DNA of 64,000 nt from Paraburkholderia caledonica NBRC 102488. Its GTDB lineage: Bacteria; Pseudomonadota; Gammaproteobacteria; Burkholderiales; Burkholderiaceae. Position 1 is the first letter of the stretch. Every line of letters starts with the position of its first letter. The position numbers and the translations under genes were made by a program. The DNA is taken from assembly GCF_000685095.1 (NCBI RefSeq), contig NZ_BAYE01000008.1, positions 226,316 through 290,315 of the forward strand, given 5' to 3'. The notes under the pieces are model-generated. The model was not told the DNA's origin. It ran no database searches and was given only the letters and a program-made list of their open reading frames with translations. This document shows positions 1 through 11,229 of this stretch, piece after piece.

Positions 1-2099
1 TTGTTCAGGATCGACAGAAGCCTGCGCTGGTTATAGCCGATGAAGCCGGTGTCGGTCGGAGCAATCTGCGCAAGCAGTTCGGGGTAGCGTTTGCGAAACT
101 GCGCGATCAGCTCGACGAGCTTGGGCATACGCTCGAGGGAGTGCGCTTCGAACACCGTCGACGCGCACAGCGGCAGCAGCCCGACCAGCGACCTGATCTT
201 CAGCCGCGTCGTCTTGCCGTCGGGCAGGCGCAGCAGATCATAGAAAAAGCCGTCCTGCTCGTCCCACATCTCGTCTTCGTGTGCTCCGCGTCGGTCCATC
301 GCATAGGCGATCCACATGAAATGCTGGACGAACTTGAAGGCGACCTCCTCGTAGAGCGGGTCGTAGTCAGTCAGATTGATCGCCATCTCCAGCATGGTCT
401 GGCAGTAGAACGCCATCCATGCCGTGCCGTCCGCCTGCTCCAGCGACCCGCCGGTCGGGAGTTCCGCGCTGCGGTCGAACACGCCGATATTGTCGAGACC
501 GAGAAAGCCGCCGGCGAACACATTGCGGCCCGATGGGTCCTTGCGATTCACCCACCAGTTGAAATTGAGCATCAGCCCCTGAAACGAGCGCTCCAGGAAA
601 CGCGGGTCGGCTCGTCCCAGTTCCTTCTCATACTTGTACAGCCAGAGCGTGGCGGCGGCATGCACCGGCGGGTTCACATCGCTGAAGTTCCACTCGTAGG
701 CTGGAATCTGACCGCTCGGGTGCACGTACAGGCTGCGCAGCATCAGCAGCAACTGCTCCTTCGCAAAATCGAAATCGACCTGCGCCAGCGCGATCGTGTG
801 AAAGGCCAGGTCCCAGGCCGCGTACCACGGATACTCCCACTTGTCCGGCATGGAGATCACGTCGGCGTTCAGCATGTGGAACCACTCCATGTTGCGTACA
901 TCGTGCCGCGCGGAGTCGAGCAACGGATGACTATGATGCTCGCGCAGCCACAGTTCGAGATCGAAGTAGTAGTACTGCTTGCCCCACAACATGCCCGCCA
1001 GCGCCTGGCGATGCACCCGGCGCTGGTCTTCGGTCAGCGATCTGGGCGTGATGCGCTCGTAGAACTCGTTCGCATCGGCGAGGCGGCTATCAAAAATCTG
1101 CTCGAAGCCCCCGAAGGCGTCGTCGAGTCTGGATGACGCGAGGCGCAAGCGGATGATCGCGTTACCGCCGCCTGGCACGTTGCACGTGTAATGGGCCGCG
1201 GCCTTGGTCCCGGTTCTCTCCGGATTCACGGCGTCGCTCTGTTCCGAGATGACATAGGCGTGGAACCCGTCCTTGACGTAGGGTGACGCGTTGGGCTGAC
1301 CCCACAGGCGCTGCGCATTGCTTTCGTTTTCGGTGAAAAGCGTCTGCGGCGCGCCTTCGCAGTGGAGCCAGTATTCGCCCAGATCGTGGTGCGCGGCCCG
1401 GATGACGCCAGCGCCCGCATCCTGCACGGACGGCTTGCGCTCGTCCTCGCCCCATGACCATGTATTGCGGAACCAGAGCGTCGGCAGAACGCGCAACGGT
1501 GCGGCCTCGGGTCCGCGGTTGTGCACGGTAATGCGTATGAGGATGTCTTCGGGAGCGGCCTTCGCGTATTCCACGAATACGTCGAAATAGCGGTCATCGT
1601 CGAAGATGCCGGTGTCCAGCAGTTCGTATTCCATCTCATCCCGCGATCTTTTGCGGTTGGTCTGGACCAGATCCAGGTACGGGTATTCTCGCTGCGGATA
1701 TTTGTAGAGGTACTTCATGTACGAGTGCGTGGGCGTGCTGTCGACATAGAAGTAATACTCCTTCACGTCCTCGCCATGATTGCCCTCGCTGTTCGTGAGG
1801 CCGAACAGGCGCTCCTTCAATATGGCGTCCTGCTCGTTCCATAGCGCCAGCGCAAAACACAGCCGCTGCTGATCGTCACACAATCCGCCGAGACCGTCCT
1901 CCCCCCACTTGTAGGCGCGCGAACGCGCATGGTCATGGGTGAAGTAGTTCCACGCATCGCCGTTGTCACTGTAGTCTTCACGGACCGTGCCCCACTGCCG
2001 CTCGCTGAGGTAGGGTCCCCACTTCTTCCACGGTATGTGCGCCTCGCGCGCGTCGTTCAGGCGCGCTTGTTCGACTACATCCACGATTGCAGGGCCCAT
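1..2099 (-). CDS. MGH1/GH63-type glucosidase, C-terminus beyond window
   Basis: The minus-strand frame is open from an ATG at 2099 to the left edge (about 699 codons seen). GGAG lies 7 nt upstream of the ATG. The protein begins MGPAIVDVVEQ and soon carries the stretches WGPYLSERQWGTVREDYS and LKERLFGLTNSEGNHGEDVK, which recur almost unchanged in the gene at 46436-49231. The two are therefore paralogues. The family is annotated as glucosidase/MGH1-like glycoside hydrolase with an (alpha/alpha)6 barrel and no signal peptide, so a cytoplasmic alpha-glucan or glucosylglycerate-type hydrolase is likely. The substrate cannot be told from sequence. The last visible residues still align with the middle of the paralogue, so roughly 230 residues probably lie outside the window. 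Confidence 0.88.
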   Translation of the reverse strand, partial: MGPAIVDVVEQARLNDAREAHIPWKKWGPYLSERQWGTVREDYSDNGDAWNYFTHDHARSRAYKWGEDGLGGLCDDQQRLCFALALWNEQDAILKERLFGLTNSEGNHGEDVKEYYFYVDSTPTHSYMKYLYKYPQREYPYLDLVQTNRKRSRDEMEYELLDTGIFDDDRYFDVFVEYAKAAPEDILIRITVHNRGPEAAPLRVLPTLWFRNTWSWGEDERKPSVQDAGAGVIRAAHHDLGEYWLHCEGAPQTLFTENESNAQRLWGQPNASPYVKDGFHAYVISEQSDAVNPERTGTKAAAHYTCNVPGGGNAIIRLRLASSRLDDAFGGFEQIFDSRLADANEFYERITPRSLTEDQRRVHRQALAGMLWGKQYYYFDLELWLREHHSHPLLDSARHDVRNMEWFHMLNADVISMPDKWEYPWYAAWDLAFHTIALAQVDFDFAKEQLLLMLRSLYVHPSGQIPAYEWNFSDVNPPVHAAATLWLYKYEKELGRADPRFLERSFQGLMLNFNWWVNRKDPSGRNVFAGGFLGLDNIGVFDRSAELPTGGSLEQADGTAWMAFYCQTMLEMAINLTDYDPLYEEVAFKFVQHFMWIAYAMDRRGAHEDEMWDEQDGFFYDLLRLPDGKTTRLKIRSLVGLLPLCASTVFEAHSLERMPKLVELIAQFRKRYPELLAQIAPTDTGFIGYNQRRLLSILN

Positions 2100-2179
2100 G
2101 CTTTTCTCCGGTACAGGTGAATGAGCTATCCTCGACGCAACGCAGGCAAGCGCGTCGCACCCACACTCATCGCGCGCGA

Positions 2180-2692
2180 TCAGGCAACGCCGGTACAACG
2201 GTATGTGTTCGACAGTGCAGTAAGGTACACCGCGGCCACGCCGCGTTCAGCGGCAATGCGCGTGGCGAAGCGCATTATGCGGTTGGCTGCCGCCTCGCTC
2301 TGTGTATGGAGAATGCGGGCAATGACCACGGTCAGCGCCAGGTGAATCGCCAGCACGCCGAGCGCGCCTGATTGCGAGAGCAGCCATTTTTCGGCGACGA
2401 TTGCATAAGGCTGCGCTTGTGCAACGATGCTGCCGCGACCTGCGTCGGACAAGCGCTGCCACTCGCGCGCGGAACGTTCACCGGCGAGCGGTACTTCATG
2501 CAGCCAGCGGCGCTCAACGACCCATTTTTTGATGCCGATCGCCACGACCCAGGTGGCGACGACGATCATCGTCGCCCAGATCAGCGCCGGCAGAAACGGA
2601 CGGATGATATAAAACGTACCAAAGATCGGCAGCGACAGGACCGCGATGATCAGCCGGATGCGGGCAATATCCGCCTGCGGTCGCGAATTCAC
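2180..2692 (-). pseudogene. AI-2E family (YdiK-like) permease remnant
   Basis: A GTG at 2692 follows AGGAG (5-nt spacing). The first 60 residues read like the N-terminus of AI-2E/YdiK permeases (ADIARIRLII, then RPFLPALIWATMIVVATW). The sequence then jumps from the first membrane pair straight to the mid-protein region (SAREWQRLSDAGRG, then LLSQSGALGVLAIHLALTVV and RFATRIAAERG). It ends in an unrelated tail, ALSNTYRCTGVA, after about 170 residues, where intact members have about 350. So about 60 codons are deleted in frame and the C-terminal half, with most membrane helices, is gone. A functional transporter is very unlikely. Family assignment rests on recalled motifs. Confidence 0.72.
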
Positions 2693-2755
2693 GTCATTCT
2701 CCTGGTACGTGACCCAGCCGCAGCCGCGCGCGTCGCGTGCGGTCTGATCGTACAT

Positions 2756-2997
2756 GCCACGGACAAGTCTGAGAGATGGGTAGCGTCCATGCTTGCGTCG
2801 GGCTGCTGCGCAGACTGCAGGTCCGATGACTCGTTACTCAGGCTACCACCTTCGAACCACCGCCGCCATTGGACCTTAGTCCCATGGGACTATTGAACAA
2901 GCGCTATCGCGGCACTGGCCGACGCAGCCGGCGAGGCGAGAGTGCTAGCCATGTTCCCCGCGCAGGGCTTGAGTTTGGCTGGGAGAACAAGCTCCAG
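2756..2997. other. Intergenic, no gene seen
   Basis: About 240 bases between two decayed genes. No reading frame with a plausible start and ribosome binding site and no strong hairpin was seen. It may be leftover non-coding sequence from deletions on both sides. Confidence 0.4.
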
Positions 2998-3984
2998 CTA
3001 GCTGCTTTGCGAGCGACTTCCGGGTGCTGACACGGTATGCTCACAGACTGGCGCGCGAATGCGGCTCATAACTGGCCCGATGGCGTTCGACTCGACGTGA
3101 TCGGTCACCTGCCCGGCGGCACGGTCGCTTTCGCAGTAGACACCTATCTCCGTGTTTAACTCGACCGAACGCGGGTCGAAATTCATCGAACCGATGAAGA
3201 CACCCTTGCGGCCGAATACATACGTTTTCGCGTGCAATGACGACTTCGACGAGCCGAACACCGACTTCTTCCGGTCGGCGGTGCCGCTACCTGTCGCAGC
3301 AGGTTTTAGTTCGTACAGTTGCACGTCCGCTTCCAGCAATGGCTTCCGGTAACGCTGATAGCCCGCATGCACCGCGGCTACATCTGTTGCCGCCAGCGAG
3401 TTTGTCAGCACCGTCACGTGCACGCCGATGTTGCGCCCGCCGAGAATTGCGCCCTGGTTGTCGGCGATCAGCGCCTTGTTATGCATACGCCGGTTGACGC
3501 GAGCAAACTCGGCGGCCGTGCCGAGGGTCTTGAACCGGCGGTTTGCGACAGGATTGAAGAGTCGGATCTTAAGATTCGGATGCGAACTGAGCACCAGCAG
3601 CATCTGGTCGTCCGCATTCGTACCCAGATCGTCGAGCAGGAGGCGCACGCGCACACCGCGGTCTGCCGCTCTCAGCAAAGCCGCGGCAAGTTGACGGCCG
3701 GTAAGGTCGTTGTGCCAGATGTAGTACTGCAGGTCGAGCGAGCGGTTAGCATATTCCATCAACACAACCCGCGCGATGAGCGCGTCGACGGAGTCGGGCA
3801 GCAGGTGAAATGCGCTTTCTCCCGGATGCTGCTGGTCTTGTGGTGCGAACGCTGCGCCGAGGCGCGTGGCCTGCGTATCGGTGAGCGCGTGGGTGGGCAC
3901 GCGGCCGGCTTGCAGTGGAAGGCTTGCGCACGAAGTCATCAGGACGACGACGAACGCCGCAACAAGGCTTCGCAGGTTCATCAT
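2998..3984 (-). pseudogene. Phospholipase-D/cardiolipin-synthase-like lipoprotein, internally deleted
   Basis: The best start is ATG 3984, behind GGAGAG, giving a lipoprotein signal with lipobox LMTSC (Cys 19). PLD-family features follow: SLDLQYYIWHNDLTGR, the first HKD motif in RRMHNKALIADNQ with GGRNIG, and a second in SSLHAKTYVFGRKG. The second HKD has Gly where Asp is expected. Between GGRNIG and VTVLTNSL the usual stretch (next strand-helix units and the linker, over 100 residues) is missing. The tail after EIGVYCESDRAA departs early, giving about 328 residues instead of 500 or more. Intact relatives act on phospholipid head groups at the membrane. This copy is probably inactive, although the frame itself has no stop. 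Confidence 0.72.
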
Positions 3985-4330
3985 GCCGCTCTCCGCAGAC
4001 TGCCTCAAACGCATGGTATCGAAGCCGCGACGGCGCAGATCGTCGTAGTCACCGCCTGATTAACAGGCCGTATAGGCGGGAATCGGGATCGACGCCGTAA
4101 TCCCCGATTCCTGCCAGGGCATTCGCAACCGCGAGACACGGGATCGAACGCTGCTTCGAGCGGAAAGACTTGCGTTTGTCGTGCACCTGGGCGGACGAAG
4201 GTTGACATGCAGGTACAGCCGGATTCTGACCGTTTGACGACGATCTTATGGGAAGGCGAAAAGTGAGAACTCCCGGATTTTACGGGAGGGATCTACTCAG
4301 CGTGGCCGGGCTGACCCCGGCAGCAGCTTG
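3985..4330. other. Intergenic, no gene seen
   Basis: About 345 bases between two minus-strand genes. The open frames here are antisense continuations of neighbouring genes. No convincing promoter, terminator or RNA gene was recognised. Confidence 0.4.
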
Positions 4331-4699
4331 TTACTGGCCCGCCTCTTTCAATATCAAGGAATTCTTCACTGACGTAACTCCGGGCACACTCCTCGCGATC
4401 CCTGTGGCCTTGTCTATCTGGGTCGGATCAGTGACGGCTCCGGCAAGTGTCACCGAACCGCCTTTCGCGATTATGTTCATTCTCGAAGTGGCAACGCCAC
4501 CTTTCGAGAGTGCGTGAAGCACCTTCTTGCTGAGTGCCCGATTCGCCTGCCTGGTAGCCTTTGCGCTTCCCTCGGTCGCTGTCGCCGCGCCGGAATGAGT
4601 TGATCCCGCAGCCGGCTCGCTTGTTTGCGGCCACGCGTTAATGGATGCCACCATGATCAATCCGCTACCGGCCAACATGAATGTTTTGGTCATCTTCAT
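4331..4699 (-). CDS. BON-domain periplasmic protein (OsmY-like)
   Basis: 122 residues. An N-terminal Sec signal (KMTKTFMLAGSGLIMVASINAWPQ) is followed by a Ser/Thr/Ala linker. A single BON domain at about residues 55-118 includes the typical GGVATSRMNIIAKGGSVTLAG and the closing VPGVTSVKNSL. BON proteins are small periplasmic or membrane-associated proteins, often induced by osmotic or envelope stress, with proposed phospholipid binding. It stands alone, with decayed genes or gaps on either side. Confidence 0.88.
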   Translation of the reverse strand: MKMTKTFMLAGSGLIMVASINAWPQTSEPAAGSTHSGAATATEGSAKATRQANRALSKKVLHALSKGGVATSRMNIIAKGGSVTLAGAVTDPTQIDKATGIARSVPGVTSVKNSLILKEAGQ

Positions 4700-4764
4700 T
4701 GTTCTCTCCGATTCGGCTACGACACGTCATTAAAGGATCGCGGTTCTGTCATCACGATTCGGGC

Positions 4765-4797
4765 TGTTCGCGCAGCACTTGCAGTGCGTCGCGAACA
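4765..4797. other. Imperfect hairpin upstream of the BON gene
   Basis: TGTTCGCG (4765-4772) pairs with CGCGAACA (4790-4797), with an inner CAC/GTG match, giving a 33-nt hairpin about 65 nt upstream of the BON start. It could be a regulatory site. Alternatively, the minus strand here reads AAKDVRDALQVLREQPES followed by a stop, which looks like the tail of a lost gene, so the symmetry may be incidental. Confidence 0.35.
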
Positions 4798-5055
4798 TCC
4801 TTAGCTGCTCACAAAAGGACGGACCATGCAGCGAAGTCGATGCGCTCCTTCCAAAGATAATCTGTTCCTCGTATCACTCGCGACGCAATAGGACTTTGGT
4901 CCGATGGGTGGCAAGCCTGATCTTCTGAAAGAGAGCGCGTTCGAGCACTCTCCGATAGTTCTGCACTCCTCACATAGTAAAATTGTTTTAATACACTATT
5001 CTCTAAAAAGGCTGGACAGGGATGAAGAAGTGTTCGAGCACAAGGAGTAAATAAA
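4798..5055. promoter_or_regulatory. AT-rich leader of the DUF2092 gene
   Basis: The last 90 bases before the DUF2092 gene are much richer in A/T than the surroundings and probably hold its promoter, though no clean -35/-10 pair was fixed. AAGGAG at 5042-5047 sits 8 nt before the TTG at 5056 and decides that start. Confidence 0.45.
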
Positions 5056-5910
5056 TTGGTTACTAACATATTGCGCCGAGCGTCCAGGGCTACCTGGATA
5101 TCTGTTTTACTGCTCACCGCCGCTCCTCACGCCTACCCTGCCTCCGATCAGAAAGAGCCACCGGTCCGTGCTGCGCGAGTTGAGCCCGAAACCGCCTCAC
5201 AAGCCCAGGCTCATACGATTCTGATGAAAATGGCGGAATTCCTTGGCGGAACGCAGAGCTTTCGTGTCGGTGTGCGTAGCGGGTACGACGCTGTGCAGCC
5301 GTCCGGGCAAAAAATCGAATTCGGCGAATACCGCACCGTTACATTGAGCCGGCCCGATCGCATGCGCGTGGAAAGCGAACGCAGCGATGGCGCAAAAACG
5401 CTCGTTGTACTCACCGGGAAAGAGATCGTTCTGGTCGATCTCGCCAGCAAAGTCTATGCGACGGCGCCGCAACCAGGCACGCTGGACGAGAGCATCGTGT
5501 ATTTCGTCAAGGATCTCGGCATGCGCCTGCCGCTCGCGGCGCTCCTGTTGAACGGGCTGCCTGAAGAATTGCAAGCCCGGGTACGGTCGGTGGACTATGT
5601 GGAGAAGACGAGTATCTACGGCGCCGCGTCCTATCATCTAGCCGCGCGTACCGACACGGTGGATTTTCAGGTGTGGGTTGCAGAGGGCGATAAGCCTTTG
5701 TTGCAGCGGATCGTACTGACGTACAAAAAGGCGGTGGGCCAGCCTCAGTTCTGGGCGGAATTTGTCGACTGGAATCTTGCGCCGCAGCTCAACGATGCGA
5801 CGTTCTCGGCACAGATTCCCGATGGCCTGCAGAAGGTCGCGTTCGCAGCGCAGCTTCCGCGCGCATCGCCCCCGGCTCGCCAGTCGTCTGCGAAGAATGG
5901 AGCCAAATGA
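5056..5910 (+). CDS. DUF2092 family secreted protein
   Basis: 284 residues, TTG start with AAGGAG 8 nt upstream. A Sec signal (WISVLLLTAAPHAYPAS) precedes a DUF2092 domain from about residue 50, including FLGGTQSFRVGVRSGYD and the beta-rich region to YKKAVGQPQFWAEFVDWNL. DUF2092 proteins share a LolA/LolB-like fold in family descriptions and are periplasmic; substrate unknown. It overlaps the next gene by ATGA (5907-5910), so the two are translationally coupled and probably work together. Confidence 0.85.
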   Translation: MVTNILRRASRATWISVLLLTAAPHAYPASDQKEPPVRAARVEPETASQAQAHTILMKMAEFLGGTQSFRVGVRSGYDAVQPSGQKIEFGEYRTVTLSRPDRMRVESERSDGAKTLVVLTGKEIVLVDLASKVYATAPQPGTLDESIVYFVKDLGMRLPLAALLLNGLPEELQARVRSVDYVEKTSIYGAASYHLAARTDTVDFQVWVAEGDKPLLQRIVLTYKKAVGQPQFWAEFVDWNLAPQLNDATFSAQIPDGLQKVAFAAQLPRASPPARQSSAKNGAK

Positions 5911-6743
5911 TGAAAACAGGACCGTGGGGCCGTGCCGTTAAGACATTGGTCGCCGCTGTACTCGCGCTGGGGCTGATCAACCAGGCGGATGCACGAGGTG
6001 AGAGAGGTGGTGGCGGTGGTGGCGGTGGTGGCGCCCGTGGCGGTGGCGGCGAAGGAGGCTATTCGCGTGGCGGGGCAGCATCGGCTGGAGGGCTCTCATC
6101 CGGCAGCACAACCGCTGCGCAAGGCCGTTCACGATCTGGCGGCGGCCAGCAGGGAACAGCCCAACAGAGGCAGGCCTCACGACAAGGCAGCGCAGCTGCA
6201 ACTTCAAGTGCGAATCAGAGTGCGCGCCAAAGTTCGGCGAGTTCCATGCAGGCAACCTCCGGCCAGAACCAGGTGAACCGACAGCAGAGCATGAGCGAGA
6301 ACCAGGGCCAGCGCCAAGCTACGTCGAGCCAGAATCAGAGCACGCGACAGACCGCGGCCGCTCAATCAAGTAGCGAAAACCAGAGCGCGCGTCAATCCAC
6401 CGCGAAGGAGATGCAAAACACGCGTGCTACGAACGTGACCAACGTGCAGAACAACTACTCGGGCGGGTGCCACGACTGCAATTCGGATTGGGACGGCGGT
6501 TCTGCGGCGGTTGGATTTGTGGCCGGGGCAATGGTCGTCGGTGCGGCTGCTGCCGCAACCACACCACCACCCGCAACCACCACCGTCGTCGCTGCGCCTG
6601 CGCCTGTCGCGCCGCCGTGCAATGTCGCCCCCATCGCCGTTCAAGACGTGCCGTACTATAAGTGCGGCGCGACTTGGTACGCGACGGGATACGGGAGCGG
6701 CGGAGTGGTATACACGCAAGTTCCGCCACCGCCCGGATATTGA
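5907..6743 (+). CDS. Secreted Gly/Ser/Gln-rich repeat protein
   Basis: 278 residues, start overlapping the DUF2092 stop (ATGA). Signal peptide (KTLVAAVLALGLINQADA), then a glycine tract at about 30-50. A degenerate nonapeptide repeat at about 90-170 is built on S-x-NQ-S-x-RQ. A hydrophobic Gly/Ala segment follows, then a Pro/Ala/Val stretch. The conserved end (PYYKCGATWY to PPPPGY) contains paired Cys and Tyr-rich sequence. The repeats are of low complexity and probably disordered. The C-terminal module recurs in proteins next to DUF2092 genes, which points to an envelope or surface role, not shown here. No enzymatic motif is visible. Confidence 0.78.
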   Translation: MMKTGPWGRAVKTLVAAVLALGLINQADARGERGGGGGGGGGARGGGGEGGYSRGGAASAGGLSSGSTTAAQGRSRSGGGQQGTAQQRQASRQGSAAATSSANQSARQSSASSMQATSGQNQVNRQQSMSENQGQRQATSSQNQSTRQTAAAQSSSENQSARQSTAKEMQNTRATNVTNVQNNYSGGCHDCNSDWDGGSAAVGFVAGAMVVGAAAAATTPPPATTTVVAAPAPVAPPCNVAPIAVQDVPYYKCGATWYATGYGSGGVVYTQVPPPPGY

Positions 6744-6799
6744 TCGCGGTCGCCTCGTGGCATGGCCGGCGGTTGACCGTTAGCTGGAGCGGAGCCGAC

Positions 6800-7912
6800 G
6801 CTCGAATGCCAGCAGGAAAGCATGGACGAACGTGCCGCCTGCAGCCCGGAACAAGACTGCCCACTCACCGCGAACTCGCCGCGCGCGAAGGCATGCGTTG
6901 GTAACGGCCACGCGTCTACACCGAGCTTCAGTCGATGGGCCTCGTGAGCGGCGAAACGGGGCGCGGCACGTTCGTGAAAGAGCCGCTGCCCCGCTGCGAA
7001 GGGATCGACTTGCATGCGTGGAACGCCGACACCGTCGATCTGAGCTTCAACTATCCGGCGCGTGCCGATCAGGTTGCTTCGTTCAGGACGGCACTGCGCG
7101 ACCTCGCAGGCGCCGGCGACCTGGCGGCGCTGCTGCGCTACCAGCCCCACGGCGGCCGCGAGCACCAACGCGCGAGCATCGCACGCCATCTCGCCGGAGC
7201 GGGACTGAGCGCCACGCCCGACACCGTCCTGCTCGTCAGCGGCGCACAGCAATTGGACTGGCGACGACCACACTGGCGTTGCTGGAGCCCGGCGACGTCG
7301 TGGCCGTGGACTCGCTGACCTATCCGGGATTCAAACTGGCCGCCGAGATCAATCGGCTGGAGCTCGTCGCGGTCCCGGCGGCGGGAAACGGTCCGGACCT
7401 CGACGCGCTGGCGGCGCTTTGCAAGCGTCGGCGTGTACGCGCTGTCTACACGATGCCGACGCTGCACAACCCGCTCGGCTGGGTGATGAGTTGGACGCGC
7501 CGGCGTGAGCTGGTCGCTATTGCGCGCCGGCACGGACTACTGATCATTGAGGACGCCGCTTACGCGTTCCTTGTCGAAAACGCGCCACCGCCGCTGGCAT
7601 CGCTCGCGCCTGAGTTGACCGTCTACGTGTCGAGCCTGTCGAAAAGCGTCGCGACCGGGCTTCGTGTCGGCTTCATTCATGCACCGGCCCGCTTCGTTCC
7701 GAAGCTCGAACGCACCGACTGGCCATCGCCTGGCGCACCGCGGCGTCGCGGCGTTTGTCGGCCGCGAACAGGTCGGCCGTGCCGTCTTCGAGCCAGCCGC
7801 ATGCGATCGCCGTGAGGGTCGCCGGCGTGTTCCAGGTGGTTGCCCGGATGGAACGACGCTCGAGCAGTCGCTGCAGACGGTTGCACGGGTCATCGCCGAT
7901 CAGACCTACTGA
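6800..7912 (+). pseudogene. MocR-type (GntR/aminotransferase) regulator, broken
   Basis: Pieces of one MocR regulator lie in order on the plus strand but in different frames. The wHTH piece (LQPGTRLPTHRELAAREGM) ends at a TAA at 6902-6904. The same frame resumes with VYTELQSMGLVSGETGRGTF. A frameshift near 7250 splits LLVSGAQQ from LATTTLALLEPGD. The aminotransferase core continues through IIEDAAYAFLVEN and SSLSKSVATGLRVG, with the PLP-site Lys in SLSKS, to KLER at about 7713. The next block (IRATTWNTP to DKRRDAAVRQAMA) is present only on the opposite strand. The extreme C-terminus TTLEQSLQTVARVIADQTY is back on the plus strand and ends at 7912. It cannot make a full protein. Confidence 0.85.
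7704..7865. repeat. Small inverted segment bounded by 9-bp inverted repeats
   Basis: GCTCGAACG at 7704-7712 and the reverse complement of GCTCGAGCG at 7857-7865 match at 8 of 9 bases in opposite orientation. The roughly 144 bases between them encode, on the minus strand, the part of the MocR protein that should follow KLER on the plus strand. The simplest reading is an inversion at this short inverted repeat, with some sequence also lost, because about 50 residues before the C-terminal helix are absent. Confidence 0.75.
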
Positions 7913-8024
7913 TCGACGACAGTGGGACGCCGCGCTCGTCATCCCAGCGCGGCCGATCGCGCGTTGCGGCGTACTGCCTGTGGCGGGTGCCCGAACTCCC
8001 GGGTAAACGCATCCGTACATTTGC

Positions 8025-8053
8025 TTGACACCTAAACTATCTAGGCCTAAATT
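8025..8053 (+). promoter_or_regulatory. Promoter and probable MarR operator of the aminobenzoate operon
   Basis: TTGACA (8025-8030), a 17-nt spacer and TAAATT (8048-8053) form a near-consensus sigma-70 promoter just ahead of the first operon gene. The spacer contains an imperfect palindrome, CCTAAACTATCTAGG (8031-8045), with a further TAGGCCTA overlapping the -10. A repressor bound there would block RNA polymerase. The MarR protein encoded in the same operon is the natural candidate, as inference. Confidence 0.65.
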
Positions 8054-8086
8054 AACTCCACGAGCAAGTTCACAGTGGGGAGCAGC

Positions 8087-10455
<2,369 letters not shown>

Positions 10456-10459
<4 letters not shown>

Positions 10460-11229
10460 ACTCGATTCAATCTACCCTTGCGGGACAACATGCCGTTGTT
10501 ACTGGTGGCGGAAGCGGCATCGGCGCGGCCATTGCGGAAGCGCTGCTGCACGCCGGCGCGCGCGTTACGCTGATGGGCCGCAATCCGGAGCGGCTGGAGG
10601 CTCAGCGTGAAAAATGCCGCGCATGGGGCGACGTTGCATGCATTACCGTCGATGTCACGCAAGAAGAGTCCGTTGCAAAAGCGTTCAACGAAGCTGGCGC
10701 CGTCGACATACTCATCAACAACGCAGGGCAGGCACAGGCCGCGCCGTTCACGCATACCGACATGCCGCTATGGCAGCGCATGCTCGACGTGAACCTCACC
10801 GGCGTTTTCCTTGGCACGCGCGCCGTGCTGCCGGGCATGCTCGAACGCAGACATGGGCGCATCGTCAACGTGGCGAGTACGGCGGGACAAATTGGCTACG
10901 CGTATGTCGCCGCATATTGCGCGGCGAAGCACGGCGTGATCGGTCTCACGCGCTCTCTCGCGCTCGAAGTTGCCACGAAAGGCGTGACGGTCAACGCCGT
11001 TTGCCCCGGCTACACCGAGACCGATCTGCTGCACGCGTCGCTGCAGCAGATCACCAGCAAGACGTCGCGCACGCAGGAGCAGGCTCGCGAAAGCCTGCTT
11101 CGCTCGAATCCGCAACATCGCTTCGTGAGTCCGGAACAGGTTGCGAATGCCGTGCTGTGGCTGTGTCAACCGGGTTCCGATGCAATCACGGGGCAATCCG
11201 TTTCCATCTCCGGTGGAGAAGTAATGTGA
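10456..11229 (+). CDS. SDR-family 3-hydroxyacyl-CoA-type dehydrogenase
   Basis: 257 residues, GTG start inside the upstream stop codon (GTGA). Classical SDR: cofactor motif TGGGSGIG near residue 17, NNAGQ near 87, catalytic Ser in VASTAG, YxxxK in YCAAKHG, and the closing GxSVSISGG. In this operon it probably oxidises a ring-derived 3-hydroxyacyl-CoA formed after hydration, as inference from position. Its stop overlaps the MarR start. Confidence 0.87.

Noticed and set aside
4248..4517. 89-codon plus-strand frame with a hydrophobic stretch
   Set aside because: Antisense to the BON-domain gene, which has a clear signal peptide and domain.
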